Assembly (NCBI GenBank): GCA_900763675.1
Contig: CAAFLE010000104.1
Span: forward strand, 59,714 to 123,713
Direction of reading: 5' to 3'
Source of the DNA: an uncultured Oscillospiraceae bacterium
Lineage (GTDB): Bacteria; Bacillota; Clostridia; Oscillospirales; Oscillospiraceae
Length of the DNA: 64,000 nucleotides
In this document: one piece after another, positions 42,005 through 49,803 of the stretch
How positions within the stretch are numbered: the stretch's first letter is position 1
Layout of the letters: the number at the start of each line of letters is the position of its first letter
Notes under the pieces: model-generated
The model's input: the letters and a program-made list of their open reading frames with translations, nothing else
Databases searched by the model: none
Told to the model about the DNA's origin: nothing
Program-made: the position numbers and the translations under genes

Positions 42005-42751
42005 ATGTATAAAACCCTGCACGGACTGGTGCTGCGCGAGGTAAAATACAAAGAGTCGAGCAAAATTCTCACGATCCTCACGGAGGAAGAGGGGAAAATT
42101 ACCGCCGAGGCCCGCGGAGCGCTGCGCAAAGGCTCCAAATGCGCCGCGGCGGCGCAGGCGCTCACATGGTCGGAGCTGACGTTTTTTGAAAACCGCGGGC
42201 GGTATACTCTGACGGAGGGGAGCGTTCTGGAGGACTTCTCCGCGCTCCGCGCCGATCTTGGCGATTATGCGCTCGGCTGCTATATGGCGGAGCTGCTGGA
42301 AGCCGTGTCCGACGAGGACAGCCACAGCACGGCGCTCCTGCATCTGGGGCTGAACGCGCTGTTTGCCCTGTCGCGCCGGCTCTATCCGGCGGAGCATATC
42401 AAGGCGGTATTCGAGCTGCGGCTCATGTGTCTTGCCGGGTTCGCCCCGCAGCTGGACCGCTGCACCGACTGCGGTACGCGCACGCCCGAAAAGCCGCGGC
42501 TGAGTCTTTACGGCGGCGGCGTACACTGCACGGGCTGCGCCCCCGGTGCGCCGGGCAAATCGGTGATGCTCTGCACGGCGTCGCTTGCCGCCATGCGCCA
42601 TGTCTGCGCGGCGGGGGAGAAGAAGATATTTTCCTTTACGCTCGACGAGCCTTCGGCGGCGCGGTTTTCCGCCGCCTGTGAGGAATATACGCTCGCGCAG
42701 CTCGACCGCGGCTTCGGCACGCTCGACTACTGGCATTCGCTGCAACGATAA
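42005..42751 (+). CDS. recO: DNA repair protein RecO
   Basis: 248 residues. RecO anneals single strands and loads RecA with RecF and RecR. The N-terminal OB fold begins YKTLHGLVLREVKYKESSKI. A zinc-binding region follows with CTDCGTR and CTGC (four Cys), as in many Gram-positive RecO proteins. Start 42005 follows taagagg. It ends directly into the AT-rich repeat array, whose first unit begins at the last base of the stop codon region. Confidence 0.95.
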   Translation: MYKTLHGLVLREVKYKESSKILTILTEEEGKITAEARGALRKGSKCAAAAQALTWSELTFFENRGRYTLTEGSVLEDFSALRADLGDYALGCYMAELLEAVSDEDSHSTALLHLGLNALFALSRRLYPAEHIKAVFELRLMCLAGFAPQLDRCTDCGTRTPEKPRLSLYGGGVHCTGCAPGAPGKSVMLCTASLAAMRHVCAAGEKKIFSFTLDEPSAARFSAACEEYTLAQLDRGFGTLDYWHSLQR

Positions 42752-42848
42752 TTACGTAAACTGAATTATGTTTATAATATTACGTAAATAAAATTATGTG
42801 AACCGAATTACGTAAATATAATTACGTTAATCAAATTACGTAAACCGT
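42751..42848. repeat. seven-copy array of a 14-bp AT-rich repeat
   Basis: Units start at 42751, 42765, 42779, 42793, 42807, 42821 and 42835: exactly 14 bp apart. Each begins with attacgtaaa, attatgttta, attatgtgaa or attacgttaa, followed by four more variable bases (often ending in a). The core TTACGTAA is a palindrome in four of seven units. The array is strongly AT-rich in a GC-rich genome and fills most of the recO-mutS2 gap. See the findings for interpretation. Confidence 0.92.
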
Positions 42849-42858
42849 TTTAAACGGT
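42844..42858. promoter_or_regulatory. 7-bp palindrome before mutS2 ribosome binding site
   Basis: ACCGTTT-T-AAACGGT (42844-42858) overlaps the end of the 14-bp array and lies just upstream of the gggag site of mutS2. It could be an operator or a small leader hairpin. Confidence 0.4.
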
Positions 42859-42873
42859 CTGTGGGAGAAATCT

Positions 42874-45240
42874 ATGGATCTACTGGAAAAATCAAGAAAT
42901 ACGCTCGAGCTGCCGGCGGTGCTGGCGCTGCTTGCCGCGGAGGCGGTGTCCGAGCCGGCGAAGGCGGAAGCGCTCGCGCTCGTGCCGAGTGCGCACCGCG
43001 GCGAGGTCGAGCGGCTGCTTGCCGAGACGACGGATGCCAAGGACATGATGGTCTATAAGGGCAGCCCGTCGCTTTCGGGGCTGCGCGACGTGCGCGGCTC
43101 GCTGGCCCGTGCCGATATGGGCGGCGTGCTGAATCCGCGGGAGCTTCTGGAGATCGCGGGCGTGCTGCAGAGCGCCCGCGCCGTGCGCTCCTATGGCATG
43201 AGCGCGGAGAAGGAAACGTGCATCGATCATCTTTTCAAAATGCTCCAGACGAACCGGTTTCTGGAGGACAAGATCGTCAACTCCATTCCGAGCGAGGACG
43301 AGATCGCCGACAGCGCGAGCAGCGAGCTTGCGGACATCCGGCGGAAAATGCGTGCCGCGGCGGCGCGTGTGCGCGACAGTCTCCAAAAAATCATCTCCGC
43401 GCCGTCTATGGCGAAGTTTTTGCAGGACCCGATCATCACGACGCGCTCCGACCGGTACGTTGTGCCGGTCAAGGCGGAGTGCAAAGGCTCCGTCCCGGGG
43501 CTTGTCCACGACGTATCCTCCTCCGGCGCCACACTCTTTGTGGAGCCGATGGCGGCGGTCAAAGCAAACAATGAGATCCGAGAGCTGAAAGCGAAGGAAA
43601 AAGCGGAGATCGAGCGCATCCTTGCCGAGCTGAGCGCCGAGTGCGCCGCGCACCGCGAGGACATCGACGCCGATTTCACCGCGCTTGTGCGGCTCGATCT
43701 CATTTTTGCCCGCGCCAAGCTGAGCTTCAAGCTCAACGCCGGTGCGCCGGAGCTTTCCGAGCGCGGCGTCCGGCTGCGCCGGGCGCGGCATCCGCTGCTC
43801 GATAAGGACAAAGCCGTCCCCATCGACGTGGAGCTGGGCGAGGATTACGATACGCTCGTCATCACTGGTCCGAATACCGGCGGCAAGACCGTTACGCTCA
43901 AAACCATCGGGCTTCTCTGCCTGATGGCGCAGTGCGGTCTGCACATCCCCGCCGCGGAGGGAAGCTGCGTGCCGGTTTTTGAAAAGGTTCTCGCCGACAT
44001 CGGCGACGAGCAGAGCATTGAGCAGTCGCTCTCCACGTTCTCGTCGCACATGGTCAACATTGTGAGCGTTCTCGAAGAATGCGGGGACGGTACGCTGCTC
44101 CTCTTTGACGAGCTGGGCGCAGGCACCGACCCGGTCGAGGGCGCGGCGCTTGCCGTGGCGATTCTGGAAAGCGCCCGCGCCAGAGGCTGCGTCATCGCCG
44201 CGACGACGCACTATGCCGAGCTGAAGGTGTACGCAACCAACACGCCCGGCGTTATGAACGCCTCGTGCGAGTTCGACGTGGATACGCTCCGCCCGACGTA
44301 CCGGCTGCTCATCGGCATTCCGGGCAAATCCAACGCCTTTGCCATTTCCCGGCGGCTCGGTCTGCCGGAGGAGATTATCGAGGACGCCAAAAGCCGCGTC
44401 GGCGTGTCGAGCGTGAAGCTGGAGGAGACGATCGAAAAGCTGGAGCAGACGCGCCGCATTCTGGACCGCGACCGTGCCGAGACCGCCAAAGCGCTGCGCA
44501 CGGCGGAGGAGGAGAGGAAAAAAGCCGCGCAGCTCCGCGCCGAGCTGGAAATACGGCTCGAAAAATCCGAGCAGAAGGCGCGGCGCGAGGCGGAGCGCAT
44601 TCTTGCCGAGGCACGCAGCGTGGCGGAAAGCACGTTCCGCGAGCTGGACCGGATGCGCAGCACGCAAAACGAGGAAAACGACCACCAGCGCATCAACGCC
44701 GAACGGGCGGAAATGCGCCGGAAGCTCAACGAATCGCAGGACGCGCTGCGCCGGGACGAACCCGCGCCGGAGGAAAAGAAGTCTGCCCGCGCCATCCGCG
44801 AGGGCGATATTGTGCAGATCCGCTCGATGGGCGTGAAGGCGACGGTGCTTTCCGTATCGCCGGACCGGACGCTTACCTTGCAGGCGGGCATTCTCCGCGT
44901 GACGGCACGCGAGGACGAGGTGCTGCTGCTCGAAAACGAAAAGCCGGCGGCAGCCGTCCGCGCCGAAAGCCGCGGCACGACGCTGCGGCAGAGCGCCGTC
45001 TCGTCCGAGCTGGACATCCGCGGCATGGAAACGATCGAGGCGATCCCGGTCGTGGAGCGGTACATCGACTCCGCGGTGCAGTCGCGTCTGGAGACCGTGA
45101 CGATCATCCACGGCAAGGGAACGGGCGCTCTGCGCACCGCTGTGCAGCAGTCGCTGCGCCGCAACAAGCAGGTGAAATCGTTCCGTCTCGGACGGTACGG
45201 CGAGGGCGAGACGGGCGTGACCGTTGTGGAATTGAAATAA
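42874..45240 (+). CDS. mutS2: endonuclease MutS2
   Basis: 788 residues. MutS2 acts on recombination intermediates or stalled, collided ribosomes rather than mismatches. The ATPase has GPNTGGKTVTLK near residue 331 and LLLFDELGAGTDPVEG. A long coiled coil follows (about residues 510-640). The C-terminal Smr nuclease domain starts near LDIRGMETIEAIP and includes IIHGKGTGALRTAV. Start 42874 follows gggagaa. The upstream region is the 14-bp repeat array. Confidence 0.96.
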   Translation: MDLLEKSRNTLELPAVLALLAAEAVSEPAKAEALALVPSAHRGEVERLLAETTDAKDMMVYKGSPSLSGLRDVRGSLARADMGGVLNPRELLEIAGVLQSARAVRSYGMSAEKETCIDHLFKMLQTNRFLEDKIVNSIPSEDEIADSASSELADIRRKMRAAAARVRDSLQKIISAPSMAKFLQDPIITTRSDRYVVPVKAECKGSVPGLVHDVSSSGATLFVEPMAAVKANNEIRELKAKEKAEIERILAELSAECAAHREDIDADFTALVRLDLIFARAKLSFKLNAGAPELSERGVRLRRARHPLLDKDKAVPIDVELGEDYDTLVITGPNTGGKTVTLKTIGLLCLMAQCGLHIPAAEGSCVPVFEKVLADIGDEQSIEQSLSTFSSHMVNIVSVLEECGDGTLLLFDELGAGTDPVEGAALAVAILESARARGCVIAATTHYAELKVYATNTPGVMNASCEFDVDTLRPTYRLLIGIPGKSNAFAISRRLGLPEEIIEDAKSRVGVSSVKLEETIEKLEQTRRILDRDRAETAKALRTAEEERKKAAQLRAELEIRLEKSEQKARREAERILAEARSVAESTFRELDRMRSTQNEENDHQRINAERAEMRRKLNESQDALRRDEPAPEEKKSARAIREGDIVQIRSMGVKATVLSVSPDRTLTLQAGILRVTAREDEVLLLENEKPAAAVRAESRGTTLRQSAVSSELDIRGMETIEAIPVVERYIDSAVQSRLETVTIIHGKGTGALRTAVQQSLRRNKQVKSFRLGRYGEGETGVTVVELK

Positions 45241-45264
45241 CGGCGCTCGAAAGCGGCGTTTTTA
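45239..45264 (+). terminator. probable terminator after mutS2
   Basis: Stem of 9 pairs with one mismatch (aacg-cgct / agcg-cgtt) and a cgaa loop, followed by a short T-tract. Confidence 0.55.
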
Positions 45265-45296
45265 GCTGTGCAATTTTCCGAAAGACAGGAAAAAGG

Positions 45297-45325
45297 TTGA
45301 CGCGCCCGGTGCACTTTGCTAAAAT
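45297..45325 (+). promoter_or_regulatory. promoter of HPr gene
   Basis: TTGACG (45297-45302), 17-bp spacer, TAAAAT (45320-45325), 78 bases before the HPr start codon. Confidence 0.75.
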
Positions 45326-45403
45326 ATAGCCGTAAAAAAGCATATCCATGACAGACGATCCATAGCGAAATACCCAATTTTAAGATGATAGGGAGCGGCG
45401 AAT

Positions 45404-45667
45404 ATGGTCAGCAAAGAAGTAGTCATCAGCAATCAGGTGGGCCTGCACGCCAGACCCGCAACGTTCTTCATTCAGAAAGCCAATGAGTACAAGTGCAGCA
45501 TCTGGGTCGAAAAGGACGAGCGCCGTGTCAATGCCAAGTCTCTTCTGGGCGTTCTGTCTCTGGGCATCGTGAAGGGAACCCCCATCACCATCATTGCGGA
45601 CGGCTCGGACGAAGAGGAAGCCGTGGCGGCGCTTACCGCGCTGATCGCCTCCGATTTCGCGGAGTAA
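45404..45667 (+). CDS. ptsH: HPr family phosphocarrier protein
   Basis: 87 residues. HPr carries phosphate from enzyme I to sugar-specific PTS enzymes and in Firmicutes also signals catabolite repression. The phosphorylatable His15 lies in GLHARPATFF and the regulatory Ser46 in NAKSLLGVLSLG, so both functions could be present. No ptsI is beside it, which is common in Clostridia that use HPr mainly for regulation. Start 45404 follows agggagcgg. A terminator hairpin follows 27 bases after the stop. Confidence 0.94.
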   Translation: MVSKEVVISNQVGLHARPATFFIQKANEYKCSIWVEKDERRVNAKSLLGVLSLGIVKGTPITIIADGSDEEEAVAALTALIASDFAE

Positions 45668-45694
45668 TCCGGCAGGAGCAAAATGAGCAAAAAA

Positions 45695-45724
45695 CAAGGG
45701 CGTGTTTTACACGCCCTTGCTTTT
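45695..45724 (+). terminator. intrinsic terminator between HPr and uvrC
   Basis: 10-bp inverted repeat (45695-45704 / 45710-45719) with a 5-base loop, then cttttg. The uvrC start lies only 17 bases beyond. Confidence 0.75.
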
Positions 45725-45740
45725 GCATTCGGAGGAAATC

Positions 45741-47567
45741 GTGACAAGGATCGAAGAGCTGCGTGAAAAAGCCAACCGTCTGCCGCTGCTGCCGGGCGTA
45801 TACATTATGCTGGACGCTTCCGGCGAGGTTATCTATGTCGGCAAGGCGAAGGCGCTCAAAAACCGCGTGACGAGCTATTTCCGCGGCGACCATCTCCCCA
45901 AGGTTGCGGCGATGGTGTCGCACGTGAACGATTTCAACGTCATCATCGCGGAATCGGAGTTTGAAGCGCTCGTACTTGAAAACTCGCTCATCAAGCGCCA
46001 CAAGCCGCATTATAATATCCTCCTCAAGGATGACAAGGGCTATCCATTCCTGCGGCTTGACCGGCGGGAGAAATACCCGCGCTTTTCCCTCTCCAACCGC
46101 GCCAACCCGGACGGGGCACGGTACTACGGTCCCTACGGCGGACGCGGACAGACGATGTCCATCATCGACACGCTCTCCAAGGCGCTGGGACTGCCGACAT
46201 GCCGCCGCGTATTCCCCCGCGACATCGGAAAGGACCGCCCCTGTCTGCAATTCCAGATGGGCGCGTGCCGCGGCTGGTGCCGGGGCGAGCCGGGCGAGGA
46301 GGAATACCGCCGCGCCATAGACGCCGCCGCGGACATCCTCGAAGGGCGCACCGCCGAGCTTCTTCATCGGCTGGAGGAGGAAATGAATACCGCCGCCGGA
46401 GAGTTGCGCTTTGAGGAAGCGGCGCGGCTGCGCGACCGGATGCGTGCCGTGTCCACGCTCGAAAACCGCCAGCGCGTGATTGCCGCCGCCCGCGCCGATA
46501 CCGACGCCGTCGGCTTTGCCCGCGGCGCAAAAAGCTGCTTTTCCGTGCTGCACTATACGAACGGCGACCTCTCCGGCAAGGACGTGTCGCTCATTGACGA
46601 CCCGACCGAAACGGACGAAGAGGCGCTGTCCGCTCTGCTGCGGCAGTATTATGTTAACCGTTCGGCCCTGCCCAAAACGATCCTGCTGCCGTTTGCGCCG
46701 GAGGATCGGGAGGACATTGAACGCTGGCTTTCGGACATGGCGGGGCGGCGGGTGTATCTTGAAGTGCCGCAGCGCGGCGACCGCGCCCGCTTTGCCGAAA
46801 AGGCGGCGGTGAATGCCCGCGAGGAGATTCTCCGCTCCACGACCGCCGAGCAGCGCCGGAGCAAAACGCTGGCGTGGCTTCAGGAGGCGCTGCGGCTCCC
46901 GGAGTTTCCTCACCGGATCGAAGCCTACGATATTTCCAACACCGGCAGCACGGGCATCGTCGCTTCCATGACGGTACACGTGGACGGTAAGCCGCTCAAA
47001 CGCGATTACCGGAAATTCCGCATCCGCAGCACAGAGACGCCGGACGATTACGCTTCCATGCGCGAGGTCATCACGCGCCGGTTCACGCATTATCTCGAAG
47101 AAGACGGAAAGTTTTCCGCAAAACCGGACGTGCTGTTCATCGACGGCGGCGCGGAACACGCCTCGGCGGCGTGTGCGTCGCTGGAAGCGCTGGGGCTTTC
47201 CCTGCCGGTGTTCGGCATGGTCAAGGACGACCGCCACCGCACAAGAGCGCTCGTCACGCCGGAGGGACACGAGATCGGCATCCAGTCGAACCCCGCGGCG
47301 TTCGCTCTCGTCGGGCGCATTCAGGAGGAGACGCACCGCTTTGCCATCGAGTACCACCGATCGCTGCGCGACAGCGTGCGCGGCTCGACGCTTGACAAGA
47401 TCCCCGGCGTCGGCGACAAGCGGCGGAACGACCTTCTCCGGGCGTTCGGATCGGTCCGCGCCATCCGCGAGGCGGAGGAGACGGCGCTTTCCCAAGTTGT
47501 TCCGAAAAACACGGCGCACGCCGTTTACGATTATTTCCATCCCAAGGAGGAAGCACCATGCGAGTGA
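45741..47567 (+). CDS. uvrC: UvrABC excinuclease subunit C
   Basis: 608 residues from the GTG at 45741, which has a ggaggaaat site. UvrC makes both incisions in nucleotide excision repair. The GIY-YIG nuclease reads GVYIMLDASGEVIYVGKAKA, the UVR motif is in the middle (LLHRLEEEMNTAAGELRFEE), the RNase H-like nuclease has EAYDISNTGSTGIVASM and LFIDGGAEH, and a C-terminal helix-hairpin-helix ends LDKIPGVGDKRRNDLLRAFG. It overlaps rsmD by 10 bases. Confidence 0.96.
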   Translation: MTRIEELREKANRLPLLPGVYIMLDASGEVIYVGKAKALKNRVTSYFRGDHLPKVAAMVSHVNDFNVIIAESEFEALVLENSLIKRHKPHYNILLKDDKGYPFLRLDRREKYPRFSLSNRANPDGARYYGPYGGRGQTMSIIDTLSKALGLPTCRRVFPRDIGKDRPCLQFQMGACRGWCRGEPGEEEYRRAIDAAADILEGRTAELLHRLEEEMNTAAGELRFEEAARLRDRMRAVSTLENRQRVIAAARADTDAVGFARGAKSCFSVLHYTNGDLSGKDVSLIDDPTETDEEALSALLRQYYVNRSALPKTILLPFAPEDREDIERWLSDMAGRRVYLEVPQRGDRARFAEKAAVNAREEILRSTTAEQRRSKTLAWLQEALRLPEFPHRIEAYDISNTGSTGIVASMTVHVDGKPLKRDYRKFRIRSTETPDDYASMREVITRRFTHYLEEDGKFSAKPDVLFIDGGAEHASAACASLEALGLSLPVFGMVKDDRHRTRALVTPEGHEIGIQSNPAAFALVGRIQEETHRFAIEYHRSLRDSVRGSTLDKIPGVGDKRRNDLLRAFGSVRAIREAEETALSQVVPKNTAHAVYDYFHPKEEAPCE

Positions 47568-48097
47568 TCACCGGCAAATGCCGCGGCAGACGCCTGCTCG
47601 AGCCGGTCGGGAGGGACGTCCGTCCCACCACCGATCAGGTGAAGGAGGCAATGTTCAATATCATCCAGTTCGATGTGGAGGGACGGAAGGTCCTCGATCT
47701 CTTCGCCGGAACGGGACAGCTCGGCATTGAAGCGCTCTCCCGCGGCGCGGCGGACTGCCTGTTTGTAGACAGCGCCCGCGATTCCGTCCGTCTGGTGCAG
47801 GAGAATCTGCGCCGCTGCAATCTTACGGCGCGGGTGCTGCAATGCGATGCGTTCGGCATTCTGAAATCGGGGGAGAAGTTTGACCTCATTTTCCTCGACC
47901 CGCCCTACGGCTCCGGGCTGGAAGCAAAAGCCGTGGAAGCCGTGAAAGAGTTTGACATCCTCTCCCGCGGTGGTATAATGGTTTGCGAAACCCGACCGGA
48001 AACGGTTCTGCCGGAGCTTCCGGCGGAATACGGCGCGACGAAAACGTACCGTTACGGAAAGATCAAATTGACGGTAATTACCAGAGGAAACGACTGA
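47558..48097 (+). CDS. rsmD: 16S rRNA (guanine966-N2)-methyltransferase RsmD
   Basis: 179 residues. It methylates G966 of 16S rRNA in the small ribosomal subunit. The N terminus MRVITGKCRGRRLLEP, the SAM loop LDLFAGTGQLGIEALSRGA and the catalytic LIFLDPPYGSG are all present. Start 47558 follows aaggagg. It overlaps uvrC by 10 bases and its TGA overlaps the ATG of coaD, so the three are translationally coupled. Confidence 0.95.
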   Translation: MRVITGKCRGRRLLEPVGRDVRPTTDQVKEAMFNIIQFDVEGRKVLDLFAGTGQLGIEALSRGAADCLFVDSARDSVRLVQENLRRCNLTARVLQCDAFGILKSGEKFDLIFLDPPYGSGLEAKAVEAVKEFDILSRGGIMVCETRPETVLPELPAEYGATKTYRYGKIKLTVITRGND

Positions 48098-48582
48098 TGC
48101 AGACAGCCATTTGCCCCGGCAGCTTTGACCCGATTACTTTAGGACACCTGGACGTGATCCGCCGCGCCTCGAAGATGTTTGAGCGCGTGGTGGTGTGCGT
48201 TGTGGCAAACCCCGGGAAGCACTGCGCGTTCACGCTGGAGGAACGCTGCGAGCAGGTGCGCCGTGCGACGGCGTCCATTCCCAATATCGAGGTCGATATG
48301 TGGGAGGGGCTGCTCGTGGATTATGCCGACCGGTACGAAAACCCCGTCGTTGTGCGCGGATTGCGGGCGCTCTCGGACTTTGAATACGAGTTTATGATGG
48401 CGCTTACAAATAAAAAGCTCAACGAGCGCGTGGAGACGGTATTTCTTGCGTCCGACGAGCGCTATATGTATCTCAGCTCGACCACCGTGCGCGAGATCGC
48501 CGGCTACGGCGGCGACATCTCCCGCTTTGTCCCCGCAGAGATTCTCGGCGACCTGATGAAAAAACTCAACGGGAGGAAATAA
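48097..48582 (+). CDS. coaD: phosphopantetheine adenylyltransferase
   Basis: 161 residues. CoaD makes dephospho-CoA from 4'-phosphopantetheine and ATP. The nucleotidyltransferase T/HxGH-type motif reads GSFDPITLGHLDVIRRA, and YLSSTTVREIAGYGGDISRFVP is the conserved ISSTxxR end. Start 48097 lies in the TGATG overlap with rsmD. The rsmD-coaD pairing is a common arrangement across bacteria. The next gene starts three bases after the stop. Confidence 0.96.
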   Translation: MQTAICPGSFDPITLGHLDVIRRASKMFERVVVCVVANPGKHCAFTLEERCEQVRRATASIPNIEVDMWEGLLVDYADRYENPVVVRGLRALSDFEYEFMMALTNKKLNERVETVFLASDERYMYLSSTTVREIAGYGGDISRFVPAEILGDLMKKLNGRK

Positions 48583-48585
48583 AAA

Positions 48586-49110
48586 ATGGAAAACCACGCG
48601 CTGGACATCATTGATATGCTCTATAACATGATCGCGGAGGCTTGGGGCGTTCCTCTGGGCAACGATAAATGCATCGTGGAGCGCGACAAGGCGCTCAATC
48701 TTCTGGACGATCTTAAGGCGACGCTTCCCATGGAGCTGAGCGAGGCACGCCGTCTCGTGAACGCCCGCGACGAATTTGTCGCCAACGCCAAGCAGGAGGC
48801 GGACAACATCCGCCGCGGCGCCGAGGACAAGGCGACGCAGATGATCGACCAGCAGAACGTCTATCAGGAAGCCAAGCGCCGCTCCGATGAGATCGTCCAT
48901 ACCGCGGAGGAAAAGTCCCGCGAGCTGCTGCGCGTGGCGAACAGCTATCTGGACGACGCGCTCCGCCAGACGGAGGAGACCGTTGCCGCCTCTCTCGAAA
49001 AGGTGCGCCAGGCCCGCGCCCAGTTCCGCGCCGCCGCGTCGCCCGAACCGGAAGGAACCGCGGACGTCACGCTGCAGGATGTGGAAGAGAACGATTTTAT
49101 CGACGGCTGA
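48586..49110 (+). CDS. coiled-coil protein downstream of coaD
   Basis: 174 residues, no catalytic motif. The middle is a long helical, heptad-like stretch rich in Glu, Ala, Arg and Lys (NAKQEADNIRRGAEDKA onward), reminiscent of DivIVA-like or ATP-synthase b-subunit-like coiled coils; the N terminus MENHALDIIDMLYNMIAEAWG is a short amphipathic segment that might contact membrane. An acidic tail ends DVEENDFIDG. It starts three bases after coaD (aggaaataaaaa), so it is part of the uvrC-rsmD-coaD transcript. The function is unknown. Confidence 0.75.
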   Translation: MENHALDIIDMLYNMIAEAWGVPLGNDKCIVERDKALNLLDDLKATLPMELSEARRLVNARDEFVANAKQEADNIRRGAEDKATQMIDQQNVYQEAKRRSDEIVHTAEEKSRELLRVANSYLDDALRQTEETVAASLEKVRQARAQFRAAASPEPEGTADVTLQDVEENDFIDG

Positions 49111-49173
49111 TTTTCTCCTGTGAGGCGAATTTCTCCCGGGGAATCGTAACCATTTGTCAATAAGAAGAACAGT

Positions 49174-49214
49174 GCCGCCGGAACACGCCATATGGTGTGC
49201 TCCGGCGGCTTTTT
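49174..49214 (+). terminator. intrinsic terminator after coaD operon
   Basis: GC-rich 9-bp stem (49174-49182 / 49201-49209), extended by an imperfect inner stem, followed by TTTTT (49210-49214). Confidence 0.88.
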
Positions 49215-49245
49215 GCCGCTTTGACCGCTATATATGGATGCCGCC

Positions 49246-49281
49246 GTGCAAATTCCGCCCGCGGCGGGCGGAATTTTGCAC
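49246..49281. repeat. large GC-rich inverted repeat upstream of mra promoter
   Basis: Arms of about 17 bp (49246-49262 / 49264-49281, one bulged base) with almost no loop, ending on the base before the mra -35 box. There is no T-tract, so it is not a plain terminator. It looks REP-like or operator-like. Confidence 0.75.
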
Positions 49282-49310
49282 TTGCATTTTGCCCGCCATC
49301 CTCTTATAAT
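49282..49310 (+). promoter_or_regulatory. promoter of the dcw cluster
   Basis: TTGCAT (49282-49287), 17-bp spacer, TATAAT (49305-49310), about 75 bases upstream of mraZ. Confidence 0.85.
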
Positions 49311-49320
49311 AAAGCAGCAT

Positions 49321-49350
49321 AGTGGGGCAAAGTGGGGTAAAGTGCCACAC
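49321..49350 (+). promoter_or_regulatory. MraZ-box operator (three 10-bp repeats)
   Basis: Three direct repeats with 10-bp period (agtggggca, agtggggta and agtgccaca at 49321, 49331 and 49341) in the initial transcribed region. This matches the known GTGGG-type direct repeats bound by MraZ, so autorepression of the cluster is expected. Confidence 0.82.
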
Positions 49351-49385
49351 ATCTCCACGACAAGCCGGGAAGGGAGGCGCCGTAT

Positions 49386-49802
49386 ATGACGGGAGAATAC
49401 AAGCACACGCTCGACGCCAAGGGACGTCTGGCGGTGCCGTCGCGTCTGCGGGACGAGCTGGGCGGCGTATTTTATGTAACGCTCTCCATGGACCGCTGTC
49501 TTTCGGCGTACAGCGCCGAGAGCTGGCAGCGCTTCTCCGATAAGGTAGACGCGATGCCGTATGTGATGCAGCGCAAGATGCGCCCGCTCTTCGCGTTTGC
49601 CGCCCGGTGCGAAACCGATGCGCAGGGGCGCATTCTCCTGCCGCAGAATCTGCGGGAGTATGCCGGTCTCACAAAGGATGTGACCATTGTCGGCTGCAAC
49701 AACCATGCCGAGCTGTGGGACAGCGAGCGCTGGAACGAGATACAAATCGCGGAAATGACGCCGGAGAACATCGCCGCCGTCATGGAGGAGCTGGAATTCT
49801 GA
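49386..49802 (+). CDS. mraZ: transcriptional regulator MraZ
   Basis: 138 residues. MraZ forms a ring of AbrB-like domains and binds repeats upstream of its own cluster. Both SpoVT-AbrB-type units are visible: YKHTLDAKGRLAVPSRLRDEL at the N terminus, and CETDAQGRILLPQNLREYAG in the second half; each carries the DxKGR / DxQGR-type motif. Start 49386 follows agggaggcg. Three MraZ boxes lie 36-65 bases upstream. It is the first gene of the division and cell-wall cluster. Confidence 0.96.
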   Translation: MTGEYKHTLDAKGRLAVPSRLRDELGGVFYVTLSMDRCLSAYSAESWQRFSDKVDAMPYVMQRKMRPLFAFAARCETDAQGRILLPQNLREYAGLTKDVTIVGCNNHAELWDSERWNEIQIAEMTPENIAAVMEELEF

Positions 49803-49803
49803 T

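Noticed and set aside
42751..42848. CRISPR array
   Set aside because: The units are 14 bp, contiguous and share no spacer structure; no cas genes are nearby.
42892..45111. Minus-strand open frame of 739 codons opposite mutS2
   Set aside because: Arg/His/Leu-rich shadow of a well-supported gene; no start signal.
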